Source: Bacillota bacterium (GTDB lineage Bacteria > Bacillota_I > Bacilli_A > Erysipelotrichales > Erysipelotrichaceae). From it: a DNA stretch of 21,057 nt. A model generated the notes under the pieces. That model saw only the letters and a list, made by a program, of their open reading frames with translations, was not told the DNA's origin and searched no databases. The stretch's first letter is position 1. Every line of letters begins with the position of its first letter. The stretch is taken from assembly GCA_023388035.1 (NCBI GenBank), contig JAEWGY010000052.1, positions 1 through 21,057 of the forward strand. Direction: 5' to 3'. This document shows, piece after piece, positions 7,062 to 13,994 of this stretch. Made by a program: the position numbers and the translations under genes.

Positions 7062-7413
7062 ATATTTGATAAAATATAGTTTCATAGAATTCCTTAGAGA
7101 ATTCTTTTTTTAGATATTTCTTTATAAAAATTTGACGATTAATTTTATTTAATAAAACTAAAGCAATCAAAAATAATAAAAGCATTATAAAGGAAGCTAA
7201 GCGATAATCTAAATGCACTAAAATCATTTGATTAATAAGCCATAGACTAAATATCATAATAAATAATAAAATGAGCATTGATAAACTGCTAAATAAGTTC
7301 ATTTTACTGTAGATATTAAAATCAGCTTTAGAATTAAATTTAAATTTATACTTACTAATTAATCTAAATGATTTATATATTAAAGTAAGCTCCTCACTAT
7401 TAAACTTTTTCAT
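7060..7413 (-). CDS. Small two-helix membrane protein, unknown
   Basis: A 117-residue protein I cannot assign. The N-terminus (about 1-38) is polar and basic. Two hydrophobic stretches follow, about residues 40-61 and 69-90. The C-terminus (about 91-117) is basic (KINRQIFIKKYLKKEF) and probably cytoplasmic. It overlaps the phosphodiesterase gene by four bases (ATGA), so translation is coupled, and it is the last gene before a strong terminator. I see no enzymatic motif. Confidence 0.7.
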   Translation of the reverse strand: MKKFNSEELTLIYKSFRLISKYKFKFNSKADFNIYSKMNLFSSLSMLILLFIMIFSLWLINQMILVHLDYRLASFIMLLLFLIALVLLNKINRQIFIKKYLKKEFSKEFYETIFYQI

Positions 7414-8513
7414 GATTGATAATATAAAATTAAAGGGATAAATAACTCATCAGGATGACATCCTGCATGTGAACCCTTAAAATTTAAATCTAGAAATTTA
7501 GGATCTGTAATAAAATTAGCATCAGTTTTTGCGATTGCTAAAAAGTCACCTAACATTTCTTCTAAGTCAGGATGATTAGTTGCATAACCAAATAATTTAG
7601 AATCCAGTATTTCTTTTTTACTTAAAAGAATCACATCAGCTTCATGTCTTTTTAAGAATGCTTTACGAAAATCTTCTAAATGCTCTTTTTTAATGAAAAA
7701 ATTTAGGGCTCTAGGTTCAAGACAAGGTTTTCTTAAATAATACTTAGTATATTCTTCTTTACTGATATCAATATTTCTAACATCTACTTGACCATGATCA
7801 GCACTGATAATTAATAAAGTATCCTTAGTGATTTCACTTGCAACACGCTTTAAATCATCATTGATTCTTTTTAAAAGTTCTATCGCTTCCTTAGATGATG
7901 GACCATATTTATGCATTAAGGTATCATAGTCTGGATTATAAGCATAAATAAAACGCTCTTTCTTTTCCTTGCTGGCTTTAATAATTTCATCATAAAAATT
8001 AGAAAAATCACTTAAGCCATATTCAGGATCAAAACTTGGCATAATCTTCTTAGCTTTAATATTATGCTCATGTAACTGAGCTACAATATCATTAGTTGGA
8101 TAATACTTATTAAAGATCTTAGCTTCATATGCTGTATCATTATAATAAGATTTAGATAAAAAAGGTACAATCGTATCATCTACTTGTTTTAAATATTGAC
8201 TCCAACCAAGCCATAATGTTTGATTAGGGCTTTTACCATTAAGGATAGCAGTAGTGGCAGCTGTGGTGGTTGGAGGGAAAATAGTAGTAGTCTTTTTTAA
8301 AAGATACCTTTTAAGAAAATCATCATCATTTAAATAACGTTCGATTAATCTTGATCCCATACCATCGATTAAAATGTATATGATTTGTTTAAACTGATGC
8401 TTATTTAGAAAATCTAAAAATTCCTTATTAGGTTTACTATAATAATCAATTTTAAAATAGCTTCTAATCGCAGAAAGATAGTTCAAAATACAATCGTCAT
8501 AATCAATAAACAT
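7410..8513 (-). CDS. Alkaline-phosphatase-superfamily phosphodiesterase / nucleotide pyrophosphatase-like
   Basis: A 367-residue protein of the type I phosphodiesterase/nucleotide pyrophosphatase branch. The two-metal site is complete: Asp50 in ILIDGMGS; nucleophile Thr in FPPTTTAATTA (about residues 79-89); the Asp and His of NPDYDTLMHKYG; the Asp-His pair in ISADHGQ; and the last His in GSHAGCHPDE. The substrate cannot be read from sequence; nucleotide, phospholipid or phosphonate esters are all handled by relatives. There is no signal peptide or membrane segment, so it should be cytoplasmic, which is less usual than the secreted forms. AAGGAG eight bases upstream lies inside the end of the aminopeptidase gene, two bases away, so the genes are one operon. 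The next gene overlaps by four bases. Confidence 0.85.
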   Translation of the reverse strand: MFIDYDDCILNYLSAIRSYFKIDYYSKPNKEFLDFLNKHQFKQIIYILIDGMGSRLIERYLNDDDFLKRYLLKKTTTIFPPTTTAATTAILNGKSPNQTLWLGWSQYLKQVDDTIVPFLSKSYYNDTAYEAKIFNKYYPTNDIVAQLHEHNIKAKKIMPSFDPEYGLSDFSNFYDEIIKASKEKKERFIYAYNPDYDTLMHKYGPSSKEAIELLKRINDDLKRVASEITKDTLLIISADHGQVDVRNIDISKEEYTKYYLRKPCLEPRALNFFIKKEHLEDFRKAFLKRHEADVILLSKKEILDSKLFGYATNHPDLEEMLGDFLAIAKTDANFITDPKFLDLNFKGSHAGCHPDELFIPLILYYQS

Positions 8514-8515
8514 AA

Positions 8516-9868
8516 TTAAAGCTCCTTAAGGAATACCTTATAAGCCTTATAAGCTTCAAAGACATCAACCTTAGAGACAACCTCATAGCAGGCATGCATA
8601 TTTTGCACTGCTAAACCAGCATCAATAACTTCAATATTAAGATTAGCTAAGATGTAAGCAATGGTACCACCACCACCTTGATCAACCTTACCTAATTCAC
8701 CAGTTTGGTATGAAATATTATGCTTATCAAGAGCATTTCTAATGGCAGCGATAAATTCAGGATGAGCATCATTGCAACCAGCCTTCCCTCTAGCTCCAGT
8801 ATACTTCGCAAAAGCAATACCCTTACCTAAGAAAGCAGTATTTAATTCTTCATATACAGAAGTAAAATTAGGATCATAAGCAGCAGTTACATCACTTGAT
8901 AACATTTTAGAATTAGATAAGGCATCCATTAAGTTAAGACTAGAATACTCACCTAATTTAGCCATTATTTTAGCAATTGAATTTTCATAAAATCTAGAGT
9001 GCATACCTGTTGATCCCATTGATCCAATTTCTTCTTTATCAACTAAAATACAGCAGGCAGTTTTTTCTAAATCACTTACTTCTAAAATAGCTCTAAGTGA
9101 GGTATAAGCACATACTCTATCATCATGTCCATAAGCAAGAATCATTGATTTATCAAGACCATAATGTCTAGCTTTACCAGCTGGAACTATTTCAAGTTCT
9201 GCAGACATAAAATCAGCTTCATCAAAATCATATTTATTTTTAAGAATTGCGAGAATATTTCTTTTAACCGCATCCTTTTCTTTATCTAAAGGCATTGAAC
9301 CAACTGTGATATTTAAACTTTCACCAGGTACAAATTCACTAGCCTTCTTTTGCATTTGATCCATTGCTAGATGTGGTAATAAATCAGAAATTCCAATAAC
9401 AGGATCATTTTCATCCTCACCGATTCTAATTTCAATAACACTTCCATCTTTTTTACAAACTACACCATGAATTGCTAGTGCATGTGCTAACCATTGATAT
9501 TTTTTAACACCACCATAGTAGTGCGTTTTAAAAAGCGCAAAATCCTTAGCTTCGTATAATGGATTTTGTTTTAAGTCTAATCTAGGTGAATCAACATGGG
9601 CACCTAAGATATTCATCCCCTCTTTAAGTTCTTTTTTACCAATTACATATAAGGCAATTGCTTTATTACGATTTACAACATAAACCTTGTCATTATAAGA
9701 GAGCTTATCATATTCACTAATATCTTTAAATCCAGCTTCTCTTGCTAGCTTAATTGTTTTCTTAATAGCTTCTCTTTCTGTCTTAACTTCATTTAAAAAA
9801 GTGATATATTCATCATTGAATTTAAAAATTTCACTTTTATCATCATATTTTAACCATGCATTATTCAT
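8516..9868 (-). CDS. M18-family metallo-aminopeptidase (aspartyl aminopeptidase type)
   Basis: A 450-residue dinuclear zinc aminopeptidase that trims N-terminal residues, often acidic ones, from peptides in the cytoplasm. The M18 metal and catalytic sites are visible: His91 in GAHVDSPRLDLK; bridging Asp in AYGHDDRVCAYTSL; the Glu pair in DKEEIGSMGSTGMHS; Asp in LSSDVTAAYDPNF; and the late His in QNMHACYEV. The length fits the family, whose members form dodecameric tetrahedral shells. The AGGAGGTAATAAAA ribosome site precedes the ATG and a TATAAT lies at 9897-9892. It heads the operon with the phosphodiesterase and the small membrane protein. Confidence 0.93.
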   Translation of the reverse strand: MNNAWLKYDDKSEIFKFNDEYITFLNEVKTEREAIKKTIKLAREAGFKDISEYDKLSYNDKVYVVNRNKAIALYVIGKKELKEGMNILGAHVDSPRLDLKQNPLYEAKDFALFKTHYYGGVKKYQWLAHALAIHGVVCKKDGSVIEIRIGEDENDPVIGISDLLPHLAMDQMQKKASEFVPGESLNITVGSMPLDKEKDAVKRNILAILKNKYDFDEADFMSAELEIVPAGKARHYGLDKSMILAYGHDDRVCAYTSLRAILEVSDLEKTACCILVDKEEIGSMGSTGMHSRFYENSIAKIMAKLGEYSSLNLMDALSNSKMLSSDVTAAYDPNFTSVYEELNTAFLGKGIAFAKYTGARGKAGCNDAHPEFIAAIRNALDKHNISYQTGELGKVDQGGGGTIAYILANLNIEVIDAGLAVQNMHACYEVVSKVDVFEAYKAYKVFLKEL

Positions 9869-9891
9869 TTTTATTACCTCCTAAGATTAAT

Positions 9892-9897
9892 ATTATA
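9892..9897 (-). promoter_or_regulatory. -10 box of the aminopeptidase operon
   Basis: TATAAT on the minus strand, 24 bases before the ATG, directly after the terminator of the ABC operon. No good -35 is seen; the -35 zone falls inside the terminator hairpin. Confidence 0.5.
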
Positions 9898-9905
9898 CTA
9901 CAAAG

Positions 9906-9939
9906 AAAAAGAGTTTAGTAAGAACTAAATCTCTTTTTT
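9906..9939 (-). terminator. Terminator of the ABC transporter operon
   Basis: Stem of 9906-9919 with 9924-9939, one bulged base at 9930, loop AAGA, followed on the minus strand by a T-rich run. The permease stop codon (9915-9917) is in the stem. Confidence 0.75.
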
Positions 9940-11606
9940 AAAATCTTCATTTCAATTAAATAAATAATTATATTGATTACGATTAGAATAAATAATGATA
10001 ACCAAAGATTGATGTGAATAGGTAAATTATATTTACTCCCAATATCTGAGGATGGTAGTAAAATATTAATCGCAAATATCATACCCACAACTAAAAGCGT
10101 TATAAACACTGAAAAATAAGCATTCTTACCAGATTTAACATATTTAAAAAGATCACTGGTATCTAAAGCAGGTTTTAATGTGTCCAGTAAACCAATTACA
10201 CAAAAGCTAAAGCTATGACCTAAAATGTAAGAAATAAGTGCAAGTAAAACATATAGTGGATTTCCTAAAAGGAATAAAGTAGCGATGGTAACCAAAATAA
10301 GCGGAATAGCATTAAGGGTTAATGAAATCAAATATTTAGCATTGAAGAAATCTTTTTCCTTAATCGGTAGCGTTTGATAACGCCACATATTATTTGTTTC
10401 ACCAGTTATATAAATTAAGGCATAAGAGCTCATATTAAAGAAGATCGCTAAACAATAAAAACCTAAAATCAATCCAGGTATACTAATTAAAAGATTATTA
10501 TTAAATAACACTAAGAATCTAGATTTTAAATTTAAAATACTTTCTATAAAATTTATTTCAGGGTTACTTAAAACATTACGTGCACTTATGAAACAAAATA
10601 TAATCGTTAAAATAATTGGTGCAATAATAAAATTAAATAAAAGCATTAATTGTGCGATAAGTTTTTTTAAACTAATGAAATAGATATACGATCTAACCGA
10701 ACGCTTCTTATCACTTAAGGTAAATATACTTTTAGCTTTATTATTAGTTTTTTGAATAGTTTCAATCCTATCATAATTATTTCTTTTATCAATAAGTTTA
10801 ACGCTAAATTTAAATAAAACAAAAGTTAAAACTGAATAAATTAAGATTAATCCAATCGCAAATAATGAACTAACAATTAAGTCACTATTAATAATTTTAG
10901 AAAGTAGTGATACTAGAAAATTAATTGTGCTATCAAATACTCCTAAAAATGACCAATCAATAAAGTCCCCTAAATAAATAACGGCATAAATCACGATTAT
11001 GATAGTAAGCGAGAAGACAACTTGGATAATCCCACTAATCTTAGGATACTTAAGCAATAAAGGACTAATTAATGATCTTAGCAGAATGATCGTTGCTGCA
11101 AGTAGAAAAATAAAAGCAAACGTAATAATTGAATGAATTAGTAAAAAATAAATATTTTCAAAAAGAAATCCTGATTTTTGAAATAAAATAATATAAGAAA
11201 TAATTGATACTGGGAAAACTGTAACCGCGAAACTAATCGCCAGTGAAAATAAATTAGCCAATAAATAATTAGTACTTGTTATGGGTAAACGGGCAATTAT
11301 TCGCTCATCCTTAGAATTGTTAGAATAGAACATTCGACTAATAAAAATTAAAACAAAATAACCAAGGATCATTAAAAAACTCATTATATAATATGTTTCT
11401 AGTCCCTTGAATAAACTTAGCTTATTATCAATTTCATAGGGTTTTAACACTGTTAAAATGATAATTATAAAATAAGCAATTCCTAACAGACTTAGTAAAA
11501 TATTCGCAGAGTTTTTAAGTAACAATTTAAAATTTTTTAATCTTCTTAAATTAAAACTAGAAAAATAATTAAAATCTTTAAGAATTAAGGCTTTTAATTG
11601 TCTCAT
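9915..11606 (-). CDS. ABC-2-type exporter permease
   Basis: A 563-residue integral membrane protein with about twelve hydrophobic segments. It has a basic start (residues 1-30) and a polar stretch with KKSVR-like character near the middle (about residues 280-305) that splits it into two halves. It is coupled to the ATPase by a four-base ATGA overlap, with GGAG eight bases upstream inside the ATPase gene. No periplasmic binding protein is present, and the ATPase resembles exporter subunits, so export of a lipid, peptide or drug is more likely than uptake. The cargo cannot be told. The two halves may reflect an internal duplication, but I did not see clear repeat identity. Confidence 0.85.
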   Translation of the reverse strand: MRQLKALILKDFNYFSSFNLRRLKNFKLLLKNSANILLSLLGIAYFIIIILTVLKPYEIDNKLSLFKGLETYYIMSFLMILGYFVLIFISRMFYSNNSKDERIIARLPITSTNYLLANLFSLAISFAVTVFPVSIISYIILFQKSGFLFENIYFLLIHSIITFAFIFLLAATIILLRSLISPLLLKYPKISGIIQVVFSLTIIIVIYAVIYLGDFIDWSFLGVFDSTINFLVSLLSKIINSDLIVSSLFAIGLILIYSVLTFVLFKFSVKLIDKRNNYDRIETIQKTNNKAKSIFTLSDKKRSVRSYIYFISLKKLIAQLMLLFNFIIAPIILTIIFCFISARNVLSNPEINFIESILNLKSRFLVLFNNNLLISIPGLILGFYCLAIFFNMSSYALIYITGETNNMWRYQTLPIKEKDFFNAKYLISLTLNAIPLILVTIATLFLLGNPLYVLLALISYILGHSFSFCVIGLLDTLKPALDTSDLFKYVKSGKNAYFSVFITLLVVGMIFAINILLPSSDIGSKYNLPIHINLWLSLFILIVINIIIYLIEMKILKKRFSSY

Positions 11607-12313
11607 TTTGTAAGCTCCAAGAATAATTCTTCTAATCTTTGACCATGACTAGATTTAATTTCTTCAATCGTACCACTAACAATAAGTTCACCCTTATTTA
11701 TGATCGTAACCACATCACAAAGATTTTCTGCAACATCTAAAACATGGGTTGAAAAGAAGATATAATTACCCTTTTGTGCATGTTCCTTTAATAAATTCTT
11801 TAAATTAAATGCTGATTTTGGATCTAATCCCACAAGTGGTTCATCTAAAATTAAAACTTTAGGATCATTAACAAGTGCACCGATTAAACAAATTTTTTGT
11901 TTCATACCATGTGAATAAGTACCTATTAAATTATCTAGGTCATTACTAATTTCGAATAAATTAGCTAATTCAATCATGCGCTCATTAGCTAATTTACGAT
12001 CCACACCATAGACATCAGCGATAAAATTAATATATTGACGACCAGTGATGCTTTCGTAAATATCAGGGTTATCAGGAACGAAAGAAATCATTCTCTTAGT
12101 TTTAAGGGGATCATCATTAACATTTACACCTTCAATGCTAACACTCCCTTCATCAGGTTTTAATAAAGTTAAGATCATTTTAAGACTGGTTGTTTTACCA
12201 GCTCCATTAGGTCCTAAAAACCCATGAATAAGACCATTTTTTATTTCTAAATTTAAATGATTAACAGCAGTTTTACTGCCAAATCTTTTAACAACATTAT
12301 CAAATTTAATCAT
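11603..12313 (-). CDS. ABC transporter ATP-binding protein (exporter type)
   Basis: A 236-residue ATPase that powers the adjacent permease. Motifs: Walker A GPNGAGKT (34-41), Q-loop region SFVPDNPDIYESIT (about 77-90), signature YSHGMKQ (133-139), Walker B VLILDEP (153-159), D-loop GLDP, and His190 in STH. The frame is open to an ATG at 12331, but that codon overlaps a TATAAT box (12330-12335) and has no ribosome site. The ATG at 12313 has GGAGG six bases upstream, so I chose it. The same-strand partner permease overlaps by four bases. The promoter region contains a run of 16 T. Confidence 0.92.
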   Translation of the reverse strand: MIKFDNVVKRFGSKTAVNHLNLEIKNGLIHGFLGPNGAGKTTSLKMILTLLKPDEGSVSIEGVNVNDDPLKTKRMISFVPDNPDIYESITGRQYINFIADVYGVDRKLANERMIELANLFEISNDLDNLIGTYSHGMKQKICLIGALVNDPKVLILDEPLVGLDPKSAFNLKNLLKEHAQKGNYIFFSTHVLDVAENLCDVVTIINKGELIVSGTIEEIKSSHGQRLEELFLELTK

Positions 12314-12329
12314 AGCTTCCTCCAAAATC

Positions 12330-12364
12330 ATTATACTACATTATCAAAAAAAAAAAAAAAACAA
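12330..12364 (-). promoter_or_regulatory. ABC operon promoter with a T16 tract
   Basis: Minus-strand TATAAT at 12335-12330. Upstream is GATAATGTAG, then sixteen T (12361-12346) preceded by TTG (12364-12362). With the present tract the TTG is about 23 bases from the -10 as a -35 start, too far for a normal spacer. Confidence 0.5.
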
Positions 12365-12372
12365 TAGTTCTT

Positions 12373-12413
12373 AAAAAAACTCCCTAAGCTAATTAAAATG
12401 CTTAGGAAGTTTT
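12373..12413 (-). terminator. Terminator of the secreted-protein operon
   Basis: 14-base arms (12376-12389 with 12400-12413). The one imperfect position is a U-G pair when read on the minus strand and a mismatch on the plus strand, and seven T follow on the minus strand (12379-12373). This orients it to the gene ending at 12442. Confidence 0.85.
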
Positions 12414-12441
12414 AATTAGATTAATTTTAAAATCCATTTAA

Positions 12442-12939
12442 CTAATCTTGGTTATTAGTTTTATTAATTACATTTTTCACCTTAACATTATAAATTTTAC
12501 TATCAATTTCTTTATCACCCTTAAGTAATCTTAGCTTTATTTCCATCATTTGATCAGCATATTTTAACAATTCACCCGTCTGGTCAATCCTTGCAGTACC
12601 TATATGTAAAATATCTTTACGAAATTCATTAATTTTTTTTAGTTTCTGGCTAAAATGAGGGTAATATTTCCTTAAATATTCATCACTTGCAAAAGAAGCT
12701 TCTAAAGAGTAATCATCACTATCTAATTCATATTTACCTAAATCAACATAGATATTGAATCCATAGATTTCTAAATTATCAATATCCGCTTTATTTAATA
12801 TGAGATCAACATTTAAAATATTTAAATCATCTATTTTTAAATTATCTTTTTTATTAAGATGATTAAAAAGGATAAATATCATTATCGTTAAAATTACTGA
12901 AAAAATAATTATTAAAAAAGTGATTTTTCTCTTATTCAT
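12442..12939 (-). CDS. Membrane-anchored extracytoplasmic protein, unknown
   Basis: A 165-residue protein I do not recognise. MNKRK is followed by one hydrophobic segment (about residues 6-27), giving a signal anchor with the rest outside the cell. The outer part (about 30-165) is rich in Asp, Lys, Ile and Leu, with alternating patterns suggesting beta strands at 36-68 and 136-160 and a helix-like stretch at 105-130. There is no lipobox Cys. It lies one base after the secreted beta-rich protein gene and shares its terminator, so both form a two-gene operon and may act together at the cell surface. The ribosome site is weak (AGGAAA about 12 bases upstream), so coupling is likely. Confidence 0.75.
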   Translation of the reverse strand: MNKRKITFLIIIFSVILTIMIFILFNHLNKKDNLKIDDLNILNVDLILNKADIDNLEIYGFNIYVDLGKYELDSDDYSLEASFASDEYLRKYYPHFSQKLKKINEFRKDILHIGTARIDQTGELLKYADQMMEIKLRLLKGDKEIDSKIYNVKVKNVINKTNNQD

Positions 12940-12940
12940 T

Positions 12941-13564
12941 TTACGAACTATTTCCTTTATAATAAATTTCTATTTTCGGGACCTTAACATCAATTGTTTT
13001 AACAGATCTATATTCCGATTTATCATAAATTCTACCGGTTCTTTGATCAACTTTATTATAGATATCGTATTTATAAATTGTATATCTATAAAGATCATAA
13101 TTTATCGCGGAATAGTAAGAACAACTTTCAAACTGACTAGGAGCTGTATAAGTTTTATTTCTTTCTGATTCAACAGTTTTGGAGTAAGAAGCATTTAATC
13201 CTAATTTGAGTTTAATCACATCTTTAATTCCAGCTTCCACACCAAAATCAAAACTCACACTAGCTGTATCCGAAACCCTTTCAGTAAGCGTTAAGGAAGA
13301 TCCACCCGGTAAAGAAAATAAAAATCTATCATTTATTCTCGGTCCAACATCGTGACTAATTATTTGGTGACTTACATATTCATAATTAGAATGGCTATAT
13401 TCAGGAACTATTAACCCTAATGGTAATATATCACTAGAATTATTTAACGAGCTTAAATCATGTAAATCATTTAGATTAAAATCATTTGAATCGTTAGCTT
13501 TAGGGTTAATTTGTAAACCAATTAATAGTAAAAAAATTGAAAGTAATTTAATTATATTTTTCAT
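12941..13564 (-). CDS. Secreted beta-rich protein, unknown function
   Basis: A 207-residue protein with a clear signal peptide: MKNIIK, hydrophobic LLSIFLLLIGLQI, then a likely cut after NPKA (about residue 23). The mature part starts with a low-complexity Asn/Asp/Ser/Leu stretch (about 24-50). A beta-rich core follows: SLTLTERVSDTASVSFDF, VEAGIKDVIKLKLGLNASYS and KTVESERNKTYTAP alternate Ser/Thr with hydrophobic residues. The C-terminal part is Tyr-rich (YSAINYDLYRYTIYKYDIYN). The pattern resembles secreted Bacillota proteins of unknown role, and loosely the amphipathic strands of beta-pore-forming toxins, but I cannot assign a family. The frame extends to a GTG at 13570, but this overlaps the ribosome site; AGGAG five bases before the ATG at 13564 decides the start. 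Confidence 0.75.
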   Translation of the reverse strand: MKNIIKLLSIFLLLIGLQINPKANDSNDFNLNDLHDLSSLNNSSDILPLGLIVPEYSHSNYEYVSHQIISHDVGPRINDRFLFSLPGGSSLTLTERVSDTASVSFDFGVEAGIKDVIKLKLGLNASYSKTVESERNKTYTAPSQFESCSYYSAINYDLYRYTIYKYDIYNKVDQRTGRIYDKSEYRSVKTIDVKVPKIEIYYKGNSS

Positions 13565-13615
13565 TCGCACTCCTTTTATAAAAAATAATTTTATTTTAAA
13601 ATAAATAACATTTAA

Positions 13616-13770
13616 GTGAACTACACTCTATGCTAAAGCATAGGTGCTTCTTGCTTCACTCTTTACACATTTATCATTTTATCTCTAAAAATCAAAACGT
13701 CTTATACAAAGTCCATAAGCGTAAATTCGGATAGTTCCTATCCTACTAAATGTTTTATTCATAATTTTAT
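13616..13770 (-). mobile_element. IS200/IS605-family right-end remnant (TnpB tail and end hairpin)
   Basis: Read on the minus strand, the TnpB-like tail is followed by GTGAAGCAAGAAGCACC, a hairpin CTATGC-TTTA-GCATAG (13643-13628), then AGTGTAGTTCAC ending at 13616. GAAGC...hairpin...GTAGTTCAC is the layout I know for right ends of IS605-type elements in Bacillota. A second hairpin, GGATAG-GAA-CTATCC (13743-13729), lies inside the tail, where omega-RNA scaffolds are encoded in active elements. No TnpA, no intact TnpB and no left end are visible, so the element is dead. Upstream limits are uncertain and may reach about 13900. Confidence 0.65.
13685..13762 (-). pseudogene. tnpB: Fragment of TnpB C-terminus
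   Basis: A 25-codon frame whose product contains SRIGTIRIYAYGLCIRR before a TAG. The GT(T)RIYA(C)G..VR pattern is the usual C-terminal end of TnpB nucleases after the zinc ribbon. Upstream, around 13850-13820, frames are broken but contain GDLN and IAN-like codons that recall the RDLNAAINIAN block. The RuvC and DNA-binding parts are absent. Confidence 0.6.
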
Positions 13771-13961
13771 TTATCATTAAATTAAAATTATGCCATTCAT
13801 CCTTAAAAGCTAAAACTTAAAAGATTTATTGGCAATTTATATTTAAATCGCCATTCTTATATCTAAACGGATTATATTTTACCATTTCTCACCTCTTTTT
13901 TATATTATAAGTAATTATATTTTTTATTGCAATCTAATTAATAGTTATTTTAATAAAATAA

Positions 13962-13986
13962 AACTCCTTAAATTTAATAAGGAGTT
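13962..13986 (-). terminator. Terminator of the beta-glucoside PTS operon
   Basis: A 9-bp perfect stem (AACTCCTTA 13962-13970 with 13978-13986), a 7-base loop, and a T-rich tract on the minus strand downstream. It lies eight bases after the PTS gene stop. Confidence 0.8.
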
Positions 13987-13994
13987 AAGTGATA

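Larger units (their letters stand above)
13565..13961. other. Long non-coding gap holding a decayed mobile element
   Basis: Nearly 400 bases without an intact gene. From 13616 to at least 13770 it holds an IS200/IS605-type remnant. The part 13571-13615 is the leader of the secreted-protein gene and includes an AT-only palindrome near 13591-13606. The part 13770-13900 contains broken reading frames, including a short one with a GAGGTGAG ribosome site and an ATG near 13888. In 13900-13961 I see only AT-rich sequence. Confidence 0.6.

Noticed and set aside
6810..7085. Minus-strand 91-codon frame
   Set aside because: Antisense to the flavodoxin gene and spans the shared terminator.
12920..13168. 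Plus-strand 82-codon frame
   Set aside because: Antisense to the signal-peptide protein gene, Ile/Phe-rich as expected for a shadow frame in AT-rich DNA.
13591..13606. Palindrome TTTATTTTAAAATAAA as an operator
   Set aside because: AT-only low-complexity sequence; such palindromes are expected by chance here.
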